Notes under the pieces: generated by a model
Told to the model about the DNA's origin: nothing
Databases searched by the model: none
The model's input: the letters and a program-made list of their open reading frames with translations, nothing else
Shown: piece by piece, positions 26,870 to 35,409 of the stretch
Layout of the letters: the number at the start of each line of letters is the position of its first letter
How positions within the stretch are numbered: the stretch's first letter is position 1
Position numbers and translations under genes: made by a program
Assembly (NCBI GenBank): GCA_036675265.1
Contig: JAKFFJ010000050.1
Coordinates: 1-64,000 of the forward strand
Source: CAMPJU01 sp036675265
Lineage (GTDB): Bacteria; Pseudomonadota; Gammaproteobacteria; Xanthomonadales; Xanthomonadaceae
Direction: 5' to 3'
Length of the DNA: 64,000 bases

Positions 26870-28575
26870 GGGGCCGATGGTACGACCTCGGCGCTCCCGA
26901 CCGGGTTACGCGGGTCGGTGCCGCCCGACAGCGTTCCGGCATTGCGGTCCCAGGACACCGTCTGCAGGTTGCCCCAGGTGTCCTCGCCCGCATTCACCAC
27001 GTGTCCCATCGCTTCCAGTGCCTCGATGGTGGCCGGGGACAGCGCACCCGGCTCCGCGGAGATCGCGTCGGGCAGCCACTGGTGGTGGATGCGCGGCAGG
27101 GCCGCGACGGCCTGCGCCCCGAGGCCCGCGTCGTAGCCGAGGATGCCGAGCAGCACCTCGGTGATGATCCGGCTGCCGCCGGGCGCGCCGAGCGCGGCCA
27201 CCTGGTCGTCCGACACCAGGATCGTCGGGGTCATCGAGCTGAGCATGCGCTTGCCCGCCTCGACCGCGTTGGCCTCGAAGCCCATCACGCCGAAGGCGTT
27301 GGGCGTGCCCGGCTTGAGCGCGAAGTCGTCCATCTCGTCGTTGAGCAGCACGCCGGTGCCGGCCGGCACCAGCCCCGAGCCGTACAGCAGGTTGATGGTC
27401 TGCGTGGCCGAGACGATGTTGCCTTCGCTGTCGATGATCGAGAAGTGCGTGGTTTCCTCGTCCTCCAGCGGCGCGGGCTCGCCGGGGAGCAGCGCGCTGG
27501 GCGTGGCCTTCGAGGGATGGATGGTGGCGCGCAAGCCCGCCGCGTAGGCCGGATGCACCAGCCGCTCGACCGGCACGCGCACGAAATCCGGATCCCCCAG
27601 GTAGATGGTGCGGTCCCGGTAGGCGCGGCGCATGGCCTCCACCATCAGGTGCGTGCGCGTGGCCTCGTCCAGCGTCGCGAGGTCCCAGCCCTCCAGGATC
27701 TGCAGCATCTGCGCCAGCGCGACGCCACCGGAGGACACCGGCGGCGCGGTGACGACGCGCCAGTCGCGGTAGTCGAACGCGATCGGCGCGCGCTCGCGCA
27801 CCGCGTAGCCGGCCAGGTCTGCGGCCGTCCACCGGCCGCCCGCCGCTTCCACGCCGGCGCGCAGGCGCGCAGCCACTTCTCCCTTGTAGAACCCGTCGAA
27901 CCCCTCGCGCCCGAGGCGCTCCAGCGTCCGTGCCAGGTCCGGCTGGCGCAGGACTTCGCCCACCTGCAGCGCATCGCCGTCCGCCTCGAACACGGAGACG
28001 CTGCCAGGGTAGCGCCGCATCACTTCAGCGCGGCGCGCATACCCGCGTTCGAGCCGCTCGTACACCGGGAACCCTTCGCGCGCGATGCGGACGGCCGGGG
28101 CGAGCGACGTCGCCAACGGCAACCGGCCGTAGTCGCGGGCCAGGTGCACCAGCGCCGCGGGCAGGCCCGGGATGCCGGCCGACCACGGCCCGTTGGTCGC
28201 GCGGTCGCGGTCGAGGTCGCCCGAGGCGTCGAGGTACGCGGCGGGCGTCGCGGATTCGGGCGCGACCTCGCGCGCATCGACGAACACGTCGCGACCCGCC
28301 GATGCGTCGTGCAGCAGGAAGAAGCCGCCGCCGCCCAGGCCCGAGCTGATCGGCTCGACCACGGACAGCGTGGAGGACACCGCCACCGCGGCATCGAAGG
28401 CGTTGCCCCCTTGTGCGAGCACCTCGAGCCCCGCGTCCGTGGCGAGGTGGTGCGCGCTGGCGATCGCGGCGCCGGGCGGCGTGGCATCGGCGGCCGGCGA
28501 GGCATCGCGTGGCGCGGCCGCCAGCGCGGCGCCTGCCACCAGCCAACCCGCGGCGACGAGCAGCAATGTCCTCAT
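26866..28575 (-). CDS. ggt: Gamma-glutamyltransferase (precursor)
   Basis: 569 residues with a signal peptide (LLLVAAGWLVAGAALAA), so periplasmic. Large subunit patterns: ATDAGLEVLAQGGNAFDAAVA, SGLGGGGFFLLHD, NGPWSAGIPG. The autocatalytic nucleophile is Thr375 in TTHFSIID; after it come LLNDEMDDFA, SSMTPTI and APGGSRII (oxyanion and glutamate binding). Cleaves the gamma-glutamyl bond of glutathione and related peptides. The start at 28575 overlaps the ferredoxin stop. Confidence 0.94.
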   Translation of the reverse strand: MRTLLLVAAGWLVAGAALAAAPRDASPAADATPPGAAIASAHHLATDAGLEVLAQGGNAFDAAVAVSSTLSVVEPISSGLGGGGFFLLHDASAGRDVFVDAREVAPESATPAAYLDASGDLDRDRATNGPWSAGIPGLPAALVHLARDYGRLPLATSLAPAVRIAREGFPVYERLERGYARRAEVMRRYPGSVSVFEADGDALQVGEVLRQPDLARTLERLGREGFDGFYKGEVAARLRAGVEAAGGRWTAADLAGYAVRERAPIAFDYRDWRVVTAPPVSSGGVALAQMLQILEGWDLATLDEATRTHLMVEAMRRAYRDRTIYLGDPDFVRVPVERLVHPAYAAGLRATIHPSKATPSALLPGEPAPLEDEETTHFSIIDSEGNIVSATQTINLLYGSGLVPAGTGVLLNDEMDDFALKPGTPNAFGVMGFEANAVEAGKRMLSSMTPTILVSDDQVAALGAPGGSRIITEVLLGILGYDAGLGAQAVAALPRIHHQWLPDAISAEPGALSPATIEALEAMGHVVNAGEDTWGNLQTVSWDRNAGTLSGGTDPRNPVGSAEVVPSAP

Positions 28576-28856
28576 GGTGTCTCCTCGGGGGCAGGCGTTG
28601 CTGGGGTGGAGTCGGCCTGCAGCCGCAGCAGCTTGGCGAGCAGGTCGCCGTGCGATTCGGGATGCGCGGGGTCCGGGTCGATGCATTCGACCGGGCAGAC
28701 GACGACGCATTGCGGTTCGTCGAAATGACCCACGCATTCGGTGCAGCGCACGGGATCGATCACGTAGATGACCTCGCCCTGCGTGATCGCGTTGTTGGGG
28801 CAGACCGGCTCGCAGACGTCGCAGTTGACGCAGCACTCGTTGATCTTCAGCGACAT
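28572..28856 (-). CDS. YfhL-family 2[4Fe-4S] ferredoxin
   Basis: 94 residues with two cluster motifs: CVNCDVCEPVCP (residues 9-20) and CTECVGHFDEPQCVVVCP (about 38-55), the second with the YfhL-type insertion. The C-terminal tail is short and low-complexity. YfhL ferredoxins are small electron carriers commonly next to coaD, as here with one lipoprotein gene between. Confidence 0.92.
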   Translation of the reverse strand: MSLKINECCVNCDVCEPVCPNNAITQGEVIYVIDPVRCTECVGHFDEPQCVVVCPVECIDPDPAHPESHGDLLAKLLRLQADSTPATPAPEETP

Positions 28857-28870
28857 CGTCTTGCTTCGGT

Positions 28871-28898
28871 GGCGCGCCCGCGGCGCCGCGGGCGCGCC
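28871..28898. repeat. Perfect 28-bp GC palindrome
   Basis: GGCGCGCCCGCGGC (28871-28884) is followed directly by its exact complement (28885-28898), all G and C. It lies between the lipoprotein gene and the ferredoxin gene. There is no T-run, so it could be an attenuating hairpin, an mRNA-stability element or a binding site. Confidence 0.8.
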
Positions 28899-28905
28899 AG
28901 TGGCA

Positions 28906-29409
28906 TCAGCGTGCCTCGACGAAGACGTAGGACACGCCGCTGGGGGCCAGCGCTTCCTGCACGCGCTGGTTGTCGGCGGCGTCGCCGATGAACAGCACGC
29001 GCACGCCTTCCATCGAGCCCGGGTCGACGTCCGCGAAGGACGCGATGATCAGGTCCGCCATCTTGGACGACGCGGGCGACCCGAACGCCAGCATGTTGCC
29101 GGCCAGGATGCCGCGGGCGATGTCGACCTTCGACTTGTCCAGCAGGCGGTCGTACTCGCCCTCGAACCCCGGCGTCGACTCGGCCGGCAGGTAGTACAGG
29201 TAGGGGCTGTTGGCGACGCCGCCGAGGTTGCGACGGACCACTTCGGTCAGGTACTCGCCCCAGGCGGCATCGTCGTCGGTGGTGGGAGCAGTCAGCGGCG
29301 CCGGCGCGGTGGCCACGGCCCCTTCCTGCACCTCGTCGGTGTCTTCCTGGCAGCCTGCGAACGACAGCGCCAGCAGTGCGATGATCAGCGCGCGGATGGT
29401 GGTGGTCAT
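28906..29409 (-). CDS. Hypothetical lipoprotein
   Basis: 167 residues with a lipoprotein signal (TTTIRALIIALLALSFAGC, Cys about 19) and an acidic/Pro-Ala linker before a small alpha/beta domain. The second half (GVRVLFIGDAADNQRVQEALAPSGVSYVFVEAR) looks like a beta-alpha-beta unit. No family recognised. The start follows GGGGAAAC and lies 22 bases after coaD. Confidence 0.7.
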   Translation of the reverse strand: MTTTIRALIIALLALSFAGCQEDTDEVQEGAVATAPAPLTAPTTDDDAAWGEYLTEVVRRNLGGVANSPYLYYLPAESTPGFEGEYDRLLDKSKVDIARGILAGNMLAFGSPASSKMADLIIASFADVDPGSMEGVRVLFIGDAADNQRVQEALAPSGVSYVFVEAR

Positions 29410-29431
29410 GTTTCCCCCGAAATGCATAGGT

Positions 29432-29935
29432 TCAAGCAATGGTGCGCTGCCATTCGGCCTGCAGCGCTGCGGCCACCGCCGGCGGCACGAATCCCGAGAC
29501 GTCGCCACCCAGGCGTGAGATCTCGCGCACCAGCGAAGAAGAAATGAAACTGTATTGTTCGGCCGGCGTCAGGAACAGCGTCTCGACCTCCGGGATCAGG
29601 TGCCGGTTCATGCTCGCCAGCTGGAACTCGTACTCGAAATCCGACACCGCGCGCAGCCCCCGGATCAGCACGCCGCCGCCGACCTCGCCGACGAAGTGTG
29701 CCAGCAACGAATGGAAACCGCGGACCTCGACGTTGGGCAGGTGCGCCAGCGCATCGCGCGCCAGGCGCACCCGCAGGTCGAGCGCAAGCGCGGGCTTCTT
29801 GGCGGGGCTTTCGGCGACGCCGACGACCAGTCGCTCGAACAGGCTGGCCGCACGTTCCACCAGGTCGACATGGCCGTTCGTCACCGGGTCGAAAGTGCCG
29901 GGGTAGACCGCGATTCGGGTGCGGGCGGCGCTCAT
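29432..29935 (-). CDS. coaD: Phosphopantetheine adenylyltransferase
   Basis: 167 residues, normal length; penultimate step of coenzyme A synthesis. YPGTFDPVTNGH (about 10-21) carries the T/HxGH-type nucleotidyl-transfer motif, RGLRAVSDFEYE binds the pantetheine side, and YSFISSSLVREI (about 128-139) completes the ATP site. Downstream of rsmD, the standard arrangement. Confidence 0.95.
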   Translation of the reverse strand: MSAARTRIAVYPGTFDPVTNGHVDLVERAASLFERLVVGVAESPAKKPALALDLRVRLARDALAHLPNVEVRGFHSLLAHFVGEVGGGVLIRGLRAVSDFEYEFQLASMNRHLIPEVETLFLTPAEQYSFISSSLVREISRLGGDVSGFVPPAVAAALQAEWQRTIA

Positions 29936-29967
29936 CCGCGCCAGTCTACCAGCCGGTCCCGCCGGGG

Positions 29968-30537
29968 TCAGGCCGCGCGCCGATACAGCGCGTAGCGGAC
30001 CTCGCGGGTGCTGCCTTCGCGATGCGGGGCCCAGTCCGCGGGGACCACGGGGACACGGTCGCGGGGGGATTCCAGGTACAGCCAGGCATCGTCCCCCACC
30101 CAGGGCGGCATCGCGGCCAGGGCCGGTTCCCACAGGCACGCGGCGAACGGAGGATCCAGGAACACGACGTCGAACCGCCCGTGCATGGGCACGCGCAGCA
30201 ATGCCATTGCGTCGGCCTGGTGGACGCGCGCCTCGGCGGATGCGGCGAGCCGGGCGACGGTGGCGCGCAATGCCTCGCAGGCACGCGCATCGTGCTCGAC
30301 CAGCAGGGCCTCCCGGGCGCCCCGCGACAGGGATTCCAGGCCGAACGCACCACTGCCCGCGAACAGGTCCAGCACGCGTGCCCCGGGCAGCACGGGCTGC
30401 AACCAGTTGAAGACGGTTTCGCGGACGCGGTCCGGCGTGGGACGCAGGCCGGGCGCGGCGGTGACCGGGAGCTTCGTGCCACGCCAGCGGCCGCCGATGA
30501 TGCGCACGCTGCCAAGCGGTTCGGACGTCGCCTTCAT
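29968..30537 (-). CDS. rsmD: 16S rRNA (guanine(966)-N2)-methyltransferase
   Basis: 189 residues. AdoMet-binding DLFAGSGAFGLESLSRGA (about 57-74) and catalytic VFLDPPF (about 124-130) mark a Rossmann N2-methylguanine methyltransferase; RIIGGRWRGTKLPV at the N-terminus is typical of RsmD. First gene of the leftward rsmD-coaD run, divergent from ftsY, the classic neighbour. Confidence 0.94.
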   Translation of the reverse strand: MKATSEPLGSVRIIGGRWRGTKLPVTAAPGLRPTPDRVRETVFNWLQPVLPGARVLDLFAGSGAFGLESLSRGAREALLVEHDARACEALRATVARLAASAEARVHQADAMALLRVPMHGRFDVVFLDPPFAACLWEPALAAMPPWVGDDAWLYLESPRDRVPVVPADWAPHREGSTREVRYALYRRAA

Positions 30538-30603
30538 CGGGTCGCGCAAGGGTCGGGTGCTAGCATGGCCGCCATTCTCGCGCATCCCCACGACCCCTCC
30601 GGA

Positions 30604-31608
30604 ATGGCCAGCTTTTTCCGCTTCAGGAAGCCCGAGGAACCCGCCCCCGAAGCGACACCGGCACCCGAGCCACCGCCGGCGGCCGCGGGCAGCGCGGGGT
30701 GGCGCGACCGGCTGCGCGGCAGCGGCCTTGCCCGGAGTTTCGGCGGGCTGTTCTCGCGCAACCCCCGGCTCGACGACGACCTGCTCGACGAGGTCGAGAC
30801 CGCATTGCTGACGGCGGACGTCGGCGTCACCGCCACCACGCAGCTGGTCGAAGGCCTGCGCAAGCGGATGAAGGCGCGCGAGTTCGCCGACGCCGCCGCC
30901 CTCCTGGAGGCGCTGCGCGCCGACCTCGTCGCGCTGCTGCAACCGGTCGCGGTGCCCTTGCAGGTGGACACCGGCACCCGGCCGTTCGTGCTGCTCACCG
31001 TCGGCGTCAACGGCGTGGGCAAGACGACGACCATCGGCAAGCTGGCGCGCCGCTTCAAGGACGAGGGACGTTCGCTGATGCTCGCCGCGGGCGACACGTT
31101 CCGCGCCGCGGCGGTGGCGCAGTTGCAGGCATGGGGCGAGCGCAACGGCGTGCCGGTCGTCGCCCAGGGCCAGGACGCCGACGCGGCTTCGGTCGCGTTC
31201 GACGCGTTGCAGGCCGCGAAGGCGCGGGGCACCGACGTGCTCATCGCCGATACCGCCGGGCGGTTGCACACGCAGAAGGGCCTGATGGACGAGCTCGGCA
31301 AGATCCGGCGCGTGCTCGGCAAGCTGGACCCCGCCGCACCGCATGAAGTGCTGATGGTGATCGACGGCACGACCGGCCAGAACGCGCTGTCGCAACTGCG
31401 CCAGTTCCATGCCGCCGTCGGCGTCACCGGGCTGGTGGTCACCAAGCTGGACGGCACGGCCAAGGGCGGCGTGGTGTTCGCGCTGGCCCGCGAGTTCGGC
31501 ATCCCGATCCGATTCGCCGGCATCGGCGAGCGACCCGAGGACCTGCGCGTGTTCGACGCAAGCGCCTTCGTGGACGCCCTGCTGCCGGAGTCGCTCGGCG
31601 CCGGCTGA
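30604..31608 (+). CDS. ftsY: Signal recognition particle receptor FtsY
   Basis: 334 residues with a short low-complexity A domain (Pro/Ala/Glu, residues 10-32) and the complete SRP-GTPase NG domain: G1 GVNGVGKTTTIGKLA (about 137-151), G2/I-box AGDTFRAAAVAQL, G3 DTAGR, G4 TKLDG, and the closing GIGERPEDLRVF. Targets ribosomes with membrane proteins to SecYEG. The A domain is much shorter than in E. coli, common in xanthomonads. Confidence 0.95.
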   Translation: MASFFRFRKPEEPAPEATPAPEPPPAAAGSAGWRDRLRGSGLARSFGGLFSRNPRLDDDLLDEVETALLTADVGVTATTQLVEGLRKRMKAREFADAAALLEALRADLVALLQPVAVPLQVDTGTRPFVLLTVGVNGVGKTTTIGKLARRFKDEGRSLMLAAGDTFRAAAVAQLQAWGERNGVPVVAQGQDADAASVAFDALQAAKARGTDVLIADTAGRLHTQKGLMDELGKIRRVLGKLDPAAPHEVLMVIDGTTGQNALSQLRQFHAAVGVTGLVVTKLDGTAKGGVVFALAREFGIPIRFAGIGERPEDLRVFDASAFVDALLPESLGAG

Positions 31609-31609
31609 G

Positions 31610-32914
31610 ATGCGCCGCGAGGCAGGCGACACGTCCGCGCCGGCGTCCCGCCGGTGGATCGCGTGGGCCGCCGCCGGCGTGCTGGTGGCCGCCCTGGCCG
31701 TCGCGATCACGTTGCTCCTGCAGGCGGACCGGGTCGCGCGCTTTGCGCTCGACCAGGCGGGCGACGCGCTCGGGCTGGACATCACTTCGTCCGGCGCCGC
31801 GGAATACCGGATCCGCGGGACGCCGACGCTGGTCGTCCGCGACGTGGTCGCGCGCCTTCCCGGCACGCAGGTCACGGTGCTGTCCGCCGACCGCGTCCTG
31901 CTGTCGCTGCCCTGGTCCACCCTGCGTGGCCGGCTGCAGGCACTCGACTTCACCCGCATCGAACTCGACGCACCGGTGCTGCACCTCGCCGCGCTGCAGG
32001 ACTGGCTGGCCACGCGCCCGCCGGGTGACGGCCGCGTACCGACGCTGCGCAAGGGCATCGTCGTCGTTGATGGCACGCTGGTGGCTGATGGCTGGCGGAT
32101 CGAAGGCATCGACCTGTCCTTGCCTTCCCTGCACGCGGACCGCCCCGTGCAGGCGCACGCCACCGGCCGCTACGTCGCGGGTGCGACGCAGGTCCCCTTC
32201 GATCTTCACGGCGTGCTCGATCGTCCCGCGCCCGGCCATGCGCTGGGCGTCGCCGGCACCGCGACGGTCGTGCGCGAAGGCTGGCGGATGCCGGCACGCC
32301 TGCGCATGGGTGGCACCTGGCAATCGGACGACGCGGGCTGGGGCATCGCGCGCATGAGGCTGGGGGCGACGATGACGTACGCGTCCGCCGACACGCGGGC
32401 ACCGTTCGCGCTCGGCCTGCTCGCGCCGCTGCGGATTGCCGATGGGCGCACCAGCCTCGCGCCGATGCGGGTCGCGGTGCGTCCAATGGGCGACGGCTCC
32501 AATCCCGTTCCCGTGATGGATGCCGCGGGATCGCTGGTCCTGGCAGAGGCCCTGGCGCTGCGACTCGAGGGCACGCTGCCGGACTGGCCCGACACCTGGC
32601 CGGCATTGCCCGCGCCGCTGGACGACGCCTCCGCGCCGACGGGCTTCGACCTCGATTACGTGGGTGACGTCGCAATGGACGACATCGCCAGCCTCGCGGT
32701 GACGCGCGAGGGCGCGCGGGCGGACGCACGCTTGCGCCTGCCCGACATCACGGCATGGCTCGATGCGCCGAAGACCGGATCGCCGCTGCCGCCGCTCGAC
32801 GGGACGGCAACCGTGCCACGCCTGGAGATCGCCGGCGCGACGCTGCACGGTGTGCAGATCACGTTGGACGATCCCGCCGTCGGCGACACGGCCGGCACAG
32901 GCAGCGATGACTGA
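31610..32914 (+). CDS. AsmA-like inner-membrane protein (hypothetical)
   Basis: 434 residues. N-terminal anchor helix (about 17-38, WIAWAAAGVLVAALAVAITLLL) followed by a large periplasmic beta-rich region whose start (DITSSGAAEYRIRGTPTLVVRDV...LPG) resembles the AsmA family (relatives support outer-membrane lipid transport). No DUF assigned with certainty. The ATG is one base after the ftsY stop, and its end overlaps mutY by eight bases. Confidence 0.65.
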   Translation: MRREAGDTSAPASRRWIAWAAAGVLVAALAVAITLLLQADRVARFALDQAGDALGLDITSSGAAEYRIRGTPTLVVRDVVARLPGTQVTVLSADRVLLSLPWSTLRGRLQALDFTRIELDAPVLHLAALQDWLATRPPGDGRVPTLRKGIVVVDGTLVADGWRIEGIDLSLPSLHADRPVQAHATGRYVAGATQVPFDLHGVLDRPAPGHALGVAGTATVVREGWRMPARLRMGGTWQSDDAGWGIARMRLGATMTYASADTRAPFALGLLAPLRIADGRTSLAPMRVAVRPMGDGSNPVPVMDAAGSLVLAEALALRLEGTLPDWPDTWPALPAPLDDASAPTGFDLDYVGDVAMDDIASLAVTREGARADARLRLPDITAWLDAPKTGSPLPPLDGTATVPRLEIAGATLHGVQITLDDPAVGDTAGTGSDD

Positions 32915-33953
32915 CGCCGTCGCCGGGCGGTTGTTGCACTGGTTCGACCGCGACGGCCGCCACGACCTGCCCTGGCAGCATCCGCGGTCGCCGTACCGCG
33001 TCTGGCTGTCGGAGATCATGCTGCAGCAGACGCAGGTGCAGGTCGTCGTGCCCTACTTCGAGCGATTCGTTGCCGCGCTGCCGACGCTGCGGTCGCTCGC
33101 CGCCGCGCCGCTCGACCACGTGCTGGCGCTGTGGTCGGGGCTCGGCTACTACGCCCGCGCCCGCAACCTGCACGCCGCCGCGCGCCTGTGCGTCGAATGC
33201 CACGACGGGGACCTGCCGCGCGACCTCGCCGCGCTGGTCGCCCTCCCCGGCATTGGCCGCAGCACCGCCGGTGCGATCCTCGCGCAGGCCTGGGGCGACC
33301 GCGCGGCGATCCTCGACGGCAACGTGAAGCGGGTGCTCGCGCGCCTGCACGGCATCGAGGGCTGGCCAGGCACGCCTGCGGTCGAAAGGCGGTTGTGGGC
33401 GCTCGCCGACGCCCAGCTCCCGCAGGCACGGCTCGCGGACTACACGCAGGCGCAGATGGACTTCGGCGCCACGCTCTGCACGCGGCATGACCCGGCCTGC
33501 GTGCTGTGCCCGTTGCAGGACCGCTGCGTCGCCCTGCACGAAGGCCGCGTCGCGGAACTCCCCACGCCGAAGCCCGGCAAGCCGCTGCCGGAGAAACAGT
33601 CGATCGTCCTGTGGCTCGAGGACGCCCTGGGACGCGTGCTGCTGGAACGCCGGCCGGCCACCGGCGTGTGGGCCGCGCTCTGGTCGCTTCCACAGGCCGA
33701 CGACCATGCGCAGGCGCGCGCGTGGTTCGAAGCCAGCGTGGGCGGTGATGTCGACTTCGACGCCGCGGAGCCCTCGCTGCCCATCGCGCACGGGTTCACG
33801 CACTACCGCCTGCAATTGCACCCGCTTCGGTGGCGCGCGCTCGCGCCGCGCGACGGCGTGCGCGACAATGGCGACGTCCGGTGGGTGCCGCGCGATGCAC
33901 TGCGCACCCTGGGCATCCCGGCGCCGATCCGCCGCCTCATCGAACAGGAATGA
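32907..33953 (+). CDS. mutY: A/G-specific adenine glycosylase
   Basis: 348 residues; removes adenine opposite 8-oxoguanine. Catalytic Glu36 in SEIMLQQTQV and Asp137 in AILDGNVKRV, the HhH LPGIGRSTAGAI (113-124), and the [4Fe-4S] ligands Cys191, Cys198, Cys201, Cys207. The C-terminal NUDIX-like 8-oxoG-recognition domain occupies about 220-345 (GVWAALWSLP, GFTHYRLQLHPL). Followed by yggX, as in E. coli. Confidence 0.95.
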   Translation: MTDAVAGRLLHWFDRDGRHDLPWQHPRSPYRVWLSEIMLQQTQVQVVVPYFERFVAALPTLRSLAAAPLDHVLALWSGLGYYARARNLHAAARLCVECHDGDLPRDLAALVALPGIGRSTAGAILAQAWGDRAAILDGNVKRVLARLHGIEGWPGTPAVERRLWALADAQLPQARLADYTQAQMDFGATLCTRHDPACVLCPLQDRCVALHEGRVAELPTPKPGKPLPEKQSIVLWLEDALGRVLLERRPATGVWAALWSLPQADDHAQARAWFEASVGGDVDFDAAEPSLPIAHGFTHYRLQLHPLRWRALAPRDGVRDNGDVRWVPRDALRTLGIPAPIRRLIEQE

Positions 33954-33960
33954 CGCCGCC

Positions 33961-34230
33961 ATGGCGCGACAGGTGTTCTGCCAGTACGAACAGCGCGAGA
34001 CCGAAGGCCTCGACTTCGTGCCCTGGCCCGGGGAAGCGGGCAAGCGCGTCTACGCGAACATCGGCAAGCCGGCGTGGGCCGCATGGCTGGCGCACCAGAC
34101 CATGCTGATCAACGAGAACCGGCTGTCGCCGCTCGACCCGAAGCACCGCGCCTTCCTGGAAGGCGAGATGCTGAAGTTCCTGTTCGAGGGCGGTGCGGAC
34201 AAGCCCGCGGGCTACAACCCGGCGTCCTGA
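33961..34230 (+). CDS. yggX: Oxidative damage protection / Fe(2+)-trafficking protein YggX
   Basis: 89 residues, standard YggX: VFCQYEQRETEGLDFVPWPG at the N-terminus with the conserved Cys7, KPAWAAWLAHQTMLINENRL in the middle, and a Lys-rich acidic C-terminus. Links iron handling and protection of Fe-S proteins such as MutY. Its last 19 bases overlap the convergent lipoprotein gene. Confidence 0.95.
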   Translation: MARQVFCQYEQRETEGLDFVPWPGEAGKRVYANIGKPAWAAWLAHQTMLINENRLSPLDPKHRAFLEGEMLKFLFEGGADKPAGYNPAS

Positions 34231-34640
34231 GCCCGCTCTGCGGCGCGCAGCGCCTCGACGTCGATGCGGTGGATGCTGCCGATCCTGCAAGGGATGTCGA
34301 TGCCGGGCTGCGACAGCGGCACCACGCTGTCGAATCCCGCGTCGATCCGGCCGTCGCGGCTGTCGAAGCCGATGCCGTAGCTGTGCTCCAGGTCGGGGCA
34401 GCGCGAGGTCAGTTCGAGCAGCCAGGCGCGGCTCGGGCTCGTCCAGACCGCGAGGGCGCTTTCGCCCAGCGCCGTCCAGCGGTCGACGCTGCCCGAGAAC
34501 GGGATGCTGCCGACTTCCTCGATGGCATGCGCCCGGTACAGCGCCAGGTCCGCGGCATGGCGCGCGTCATAGGACGGACCGGTGGTCGCGCACGCCCCCA
34601 GGGACAGTGCCAGCGGAATCGCGATGAGGTGGGCCTTCAT
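34212..34640 (-). CDS. DUF6491-like lipoprotein
   Basis: 142 residues with a lipobox (LALSLGAC, Cys about 17). The mature part has an aromatic-basic pattern VDRWTALGESALAVWTSPSRAWLLEL, a CPDL and a terminal CRIGSIHRID that resemble DUF6491 proteins of xanthomonads. The two Cys could form a disulfide. Function unknown. It converges with yggX and overlaps it by 19 bases. Confidence 0.7.
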   Translation of the reverse strand: MKAHLIAIPLALSLGACATTGPSYDARHAADLALYRAHAIEEVGSIPFSGSVDRWTALGESALAVWTSPSRAWLLELTSRCPDLEHSYGIGFDSRDGRIDAGFDSVVPLSQPGIDIPCRIGSIHRIDVEALRAAERAQDAGL

Positions 34641-34704
34641 GGGGACCTCCAGCTTCGTGGGTGCCTCAGGGTCCTACGCACGCCGTATCCGGAACGTCGC
34701 AAGC

Positions 34705-34733
34705 TTGCCCGGGCCCCGGCCCGCCCGTATCAT
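34705..34733 (+). promoter_or_regulatory. Promoter of tRNA-Phe
   Basis: TTGCCC (34705-34710), 17-base spacer, TATCAT (34728-34733). Initiation would fall about 6 bases before the mature tRNA end, a good sigma-70-type layout. Between the boxes the sequence is GC-rich, as in stringently controlled stable RNA promoters. Confidence 0.65.
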
Positions 34734-34745
34734 GCGCGGCTCGCT

Positions 34746-34821
34746 GGCCGGGTAGCTCAGTTGGTAGAGCAGGGGATTGAAAATCCCCGTGTCGGCGGTT
34801 CGATTCCGTCCCCGGCCACCA
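34746..34821 (+). tRNA. tRNA-Phe (GAA)
   Basis: 76 bases with encoded CCA. Acceptor stem GGCCGGG / CCCGGCC, D-arm AGCTCAGTTGGTAGAGCA, anticodon stem GGGGA / TCCCC with loop TTGAAAA (anticodon GAA at 34779-34781), T-arm GGTTCGATTCC. All four stems pair. Confidence 0.97.
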
Positions 34822-34862
34822 GTCAAAAATCCTCCGCCCCTCGGGTTTCCGGGCCTTGGGTC

Positions 34863-35084
34863 TCAGGAGGTCCCACCGACCTCGCCTTCCTCGCGCCAGG
34901 CACGCAGGTCCTTGAGCCGCGCAGTGCCCTTCTTCGTCAGCTTCGGGCTGGGCCCCGGGGTGATGAAGCCCTGTTGCAGCAATCCATGCCGCGCATAAAC
35001 GTCCATGTCATCGTTCTTGCCACCCACCTTTTCGAGCAGGCAAAGCAGTCCAAGCTCCTCGAGGGGCATGGCTGGTCGCGACAT
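34863..35084 (-). CDS. Small winged-helix-like protein, paralogue 1
   Basis: 73 residues, cytoplasmic, highly charged. The core MPLEELGLLCLLEK...YARHGLLQQGFIT...LTKKGTARLKDLRAW reads like a compact winged-helix unit: helices followed by a LTxxGxxRLxxL end, seen in many small transcription factors. The next gene on the same strand (35179-35409) is clearly homologous, and both starts follow an AGAAGAAC-type purine tract. No family name known to me. Confidence 0.7.
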   Translation of the reverse strand: MSRPAMPLEELGLLCLLEKVGGKNDDMDVYARHGLLQQGFITPGPSPKLTKKGTARLKDLRAWREEGEVGGTS

Positions 35085-35178
35085 CTGTCGTTCTTCTTAT
35101 GTGTGGGCGACCACATAACGATCGGTCCCGGCGTGTCGACGGCGCGTGACCGATGGGTGACGTGACGGCCCCATCGGC

Positions 35179-35409
35179 TCAGGCGGTACTGGTGTCCCGG
35201 TCCACCGACCACTCGTCACGCGCAAGGCGCAGTTCGGCAAGCCGCGCCGACCCGAGTTGCGTCAGCACTGGCGGCTCGCCATCCGTGATGAACCCGCTCT
35301 GCAACAACCCGTATCGCGCGAATCGGTCGATGGCGTTTCCGGCGTTGTCACTGATCTTCTCGAGGAGCTGGAGCAGCCCCAATTCCTCTAGCGGCATGGT
35401 CCTCGGCAT
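35179..35409 (-). CDS. Small winged-helix-like protein, paralogue 2
   Basis: 76 residues, similar to 34863-35084 along its whole length (MPLEELGLLQLLEK, RYGLLQSGFIT, LTQLGSARLAELR). The start at 35409 gives the same N-terminus as the paralogue; the open frame to 35547 is an extension without support. A purine-rich AAGAAGAA tract precedes the start. About 95 bases separate the pair, a tandem duplication. Function unknown. Confidence 0.7.
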   Translation of the reverse strand: MPRTMPLEELGLLQLLEKISDNAGNAIDRFARYGLLQSGFITDGEPPVLTQLGSARLAELRLARDEWSVDRDTSTA

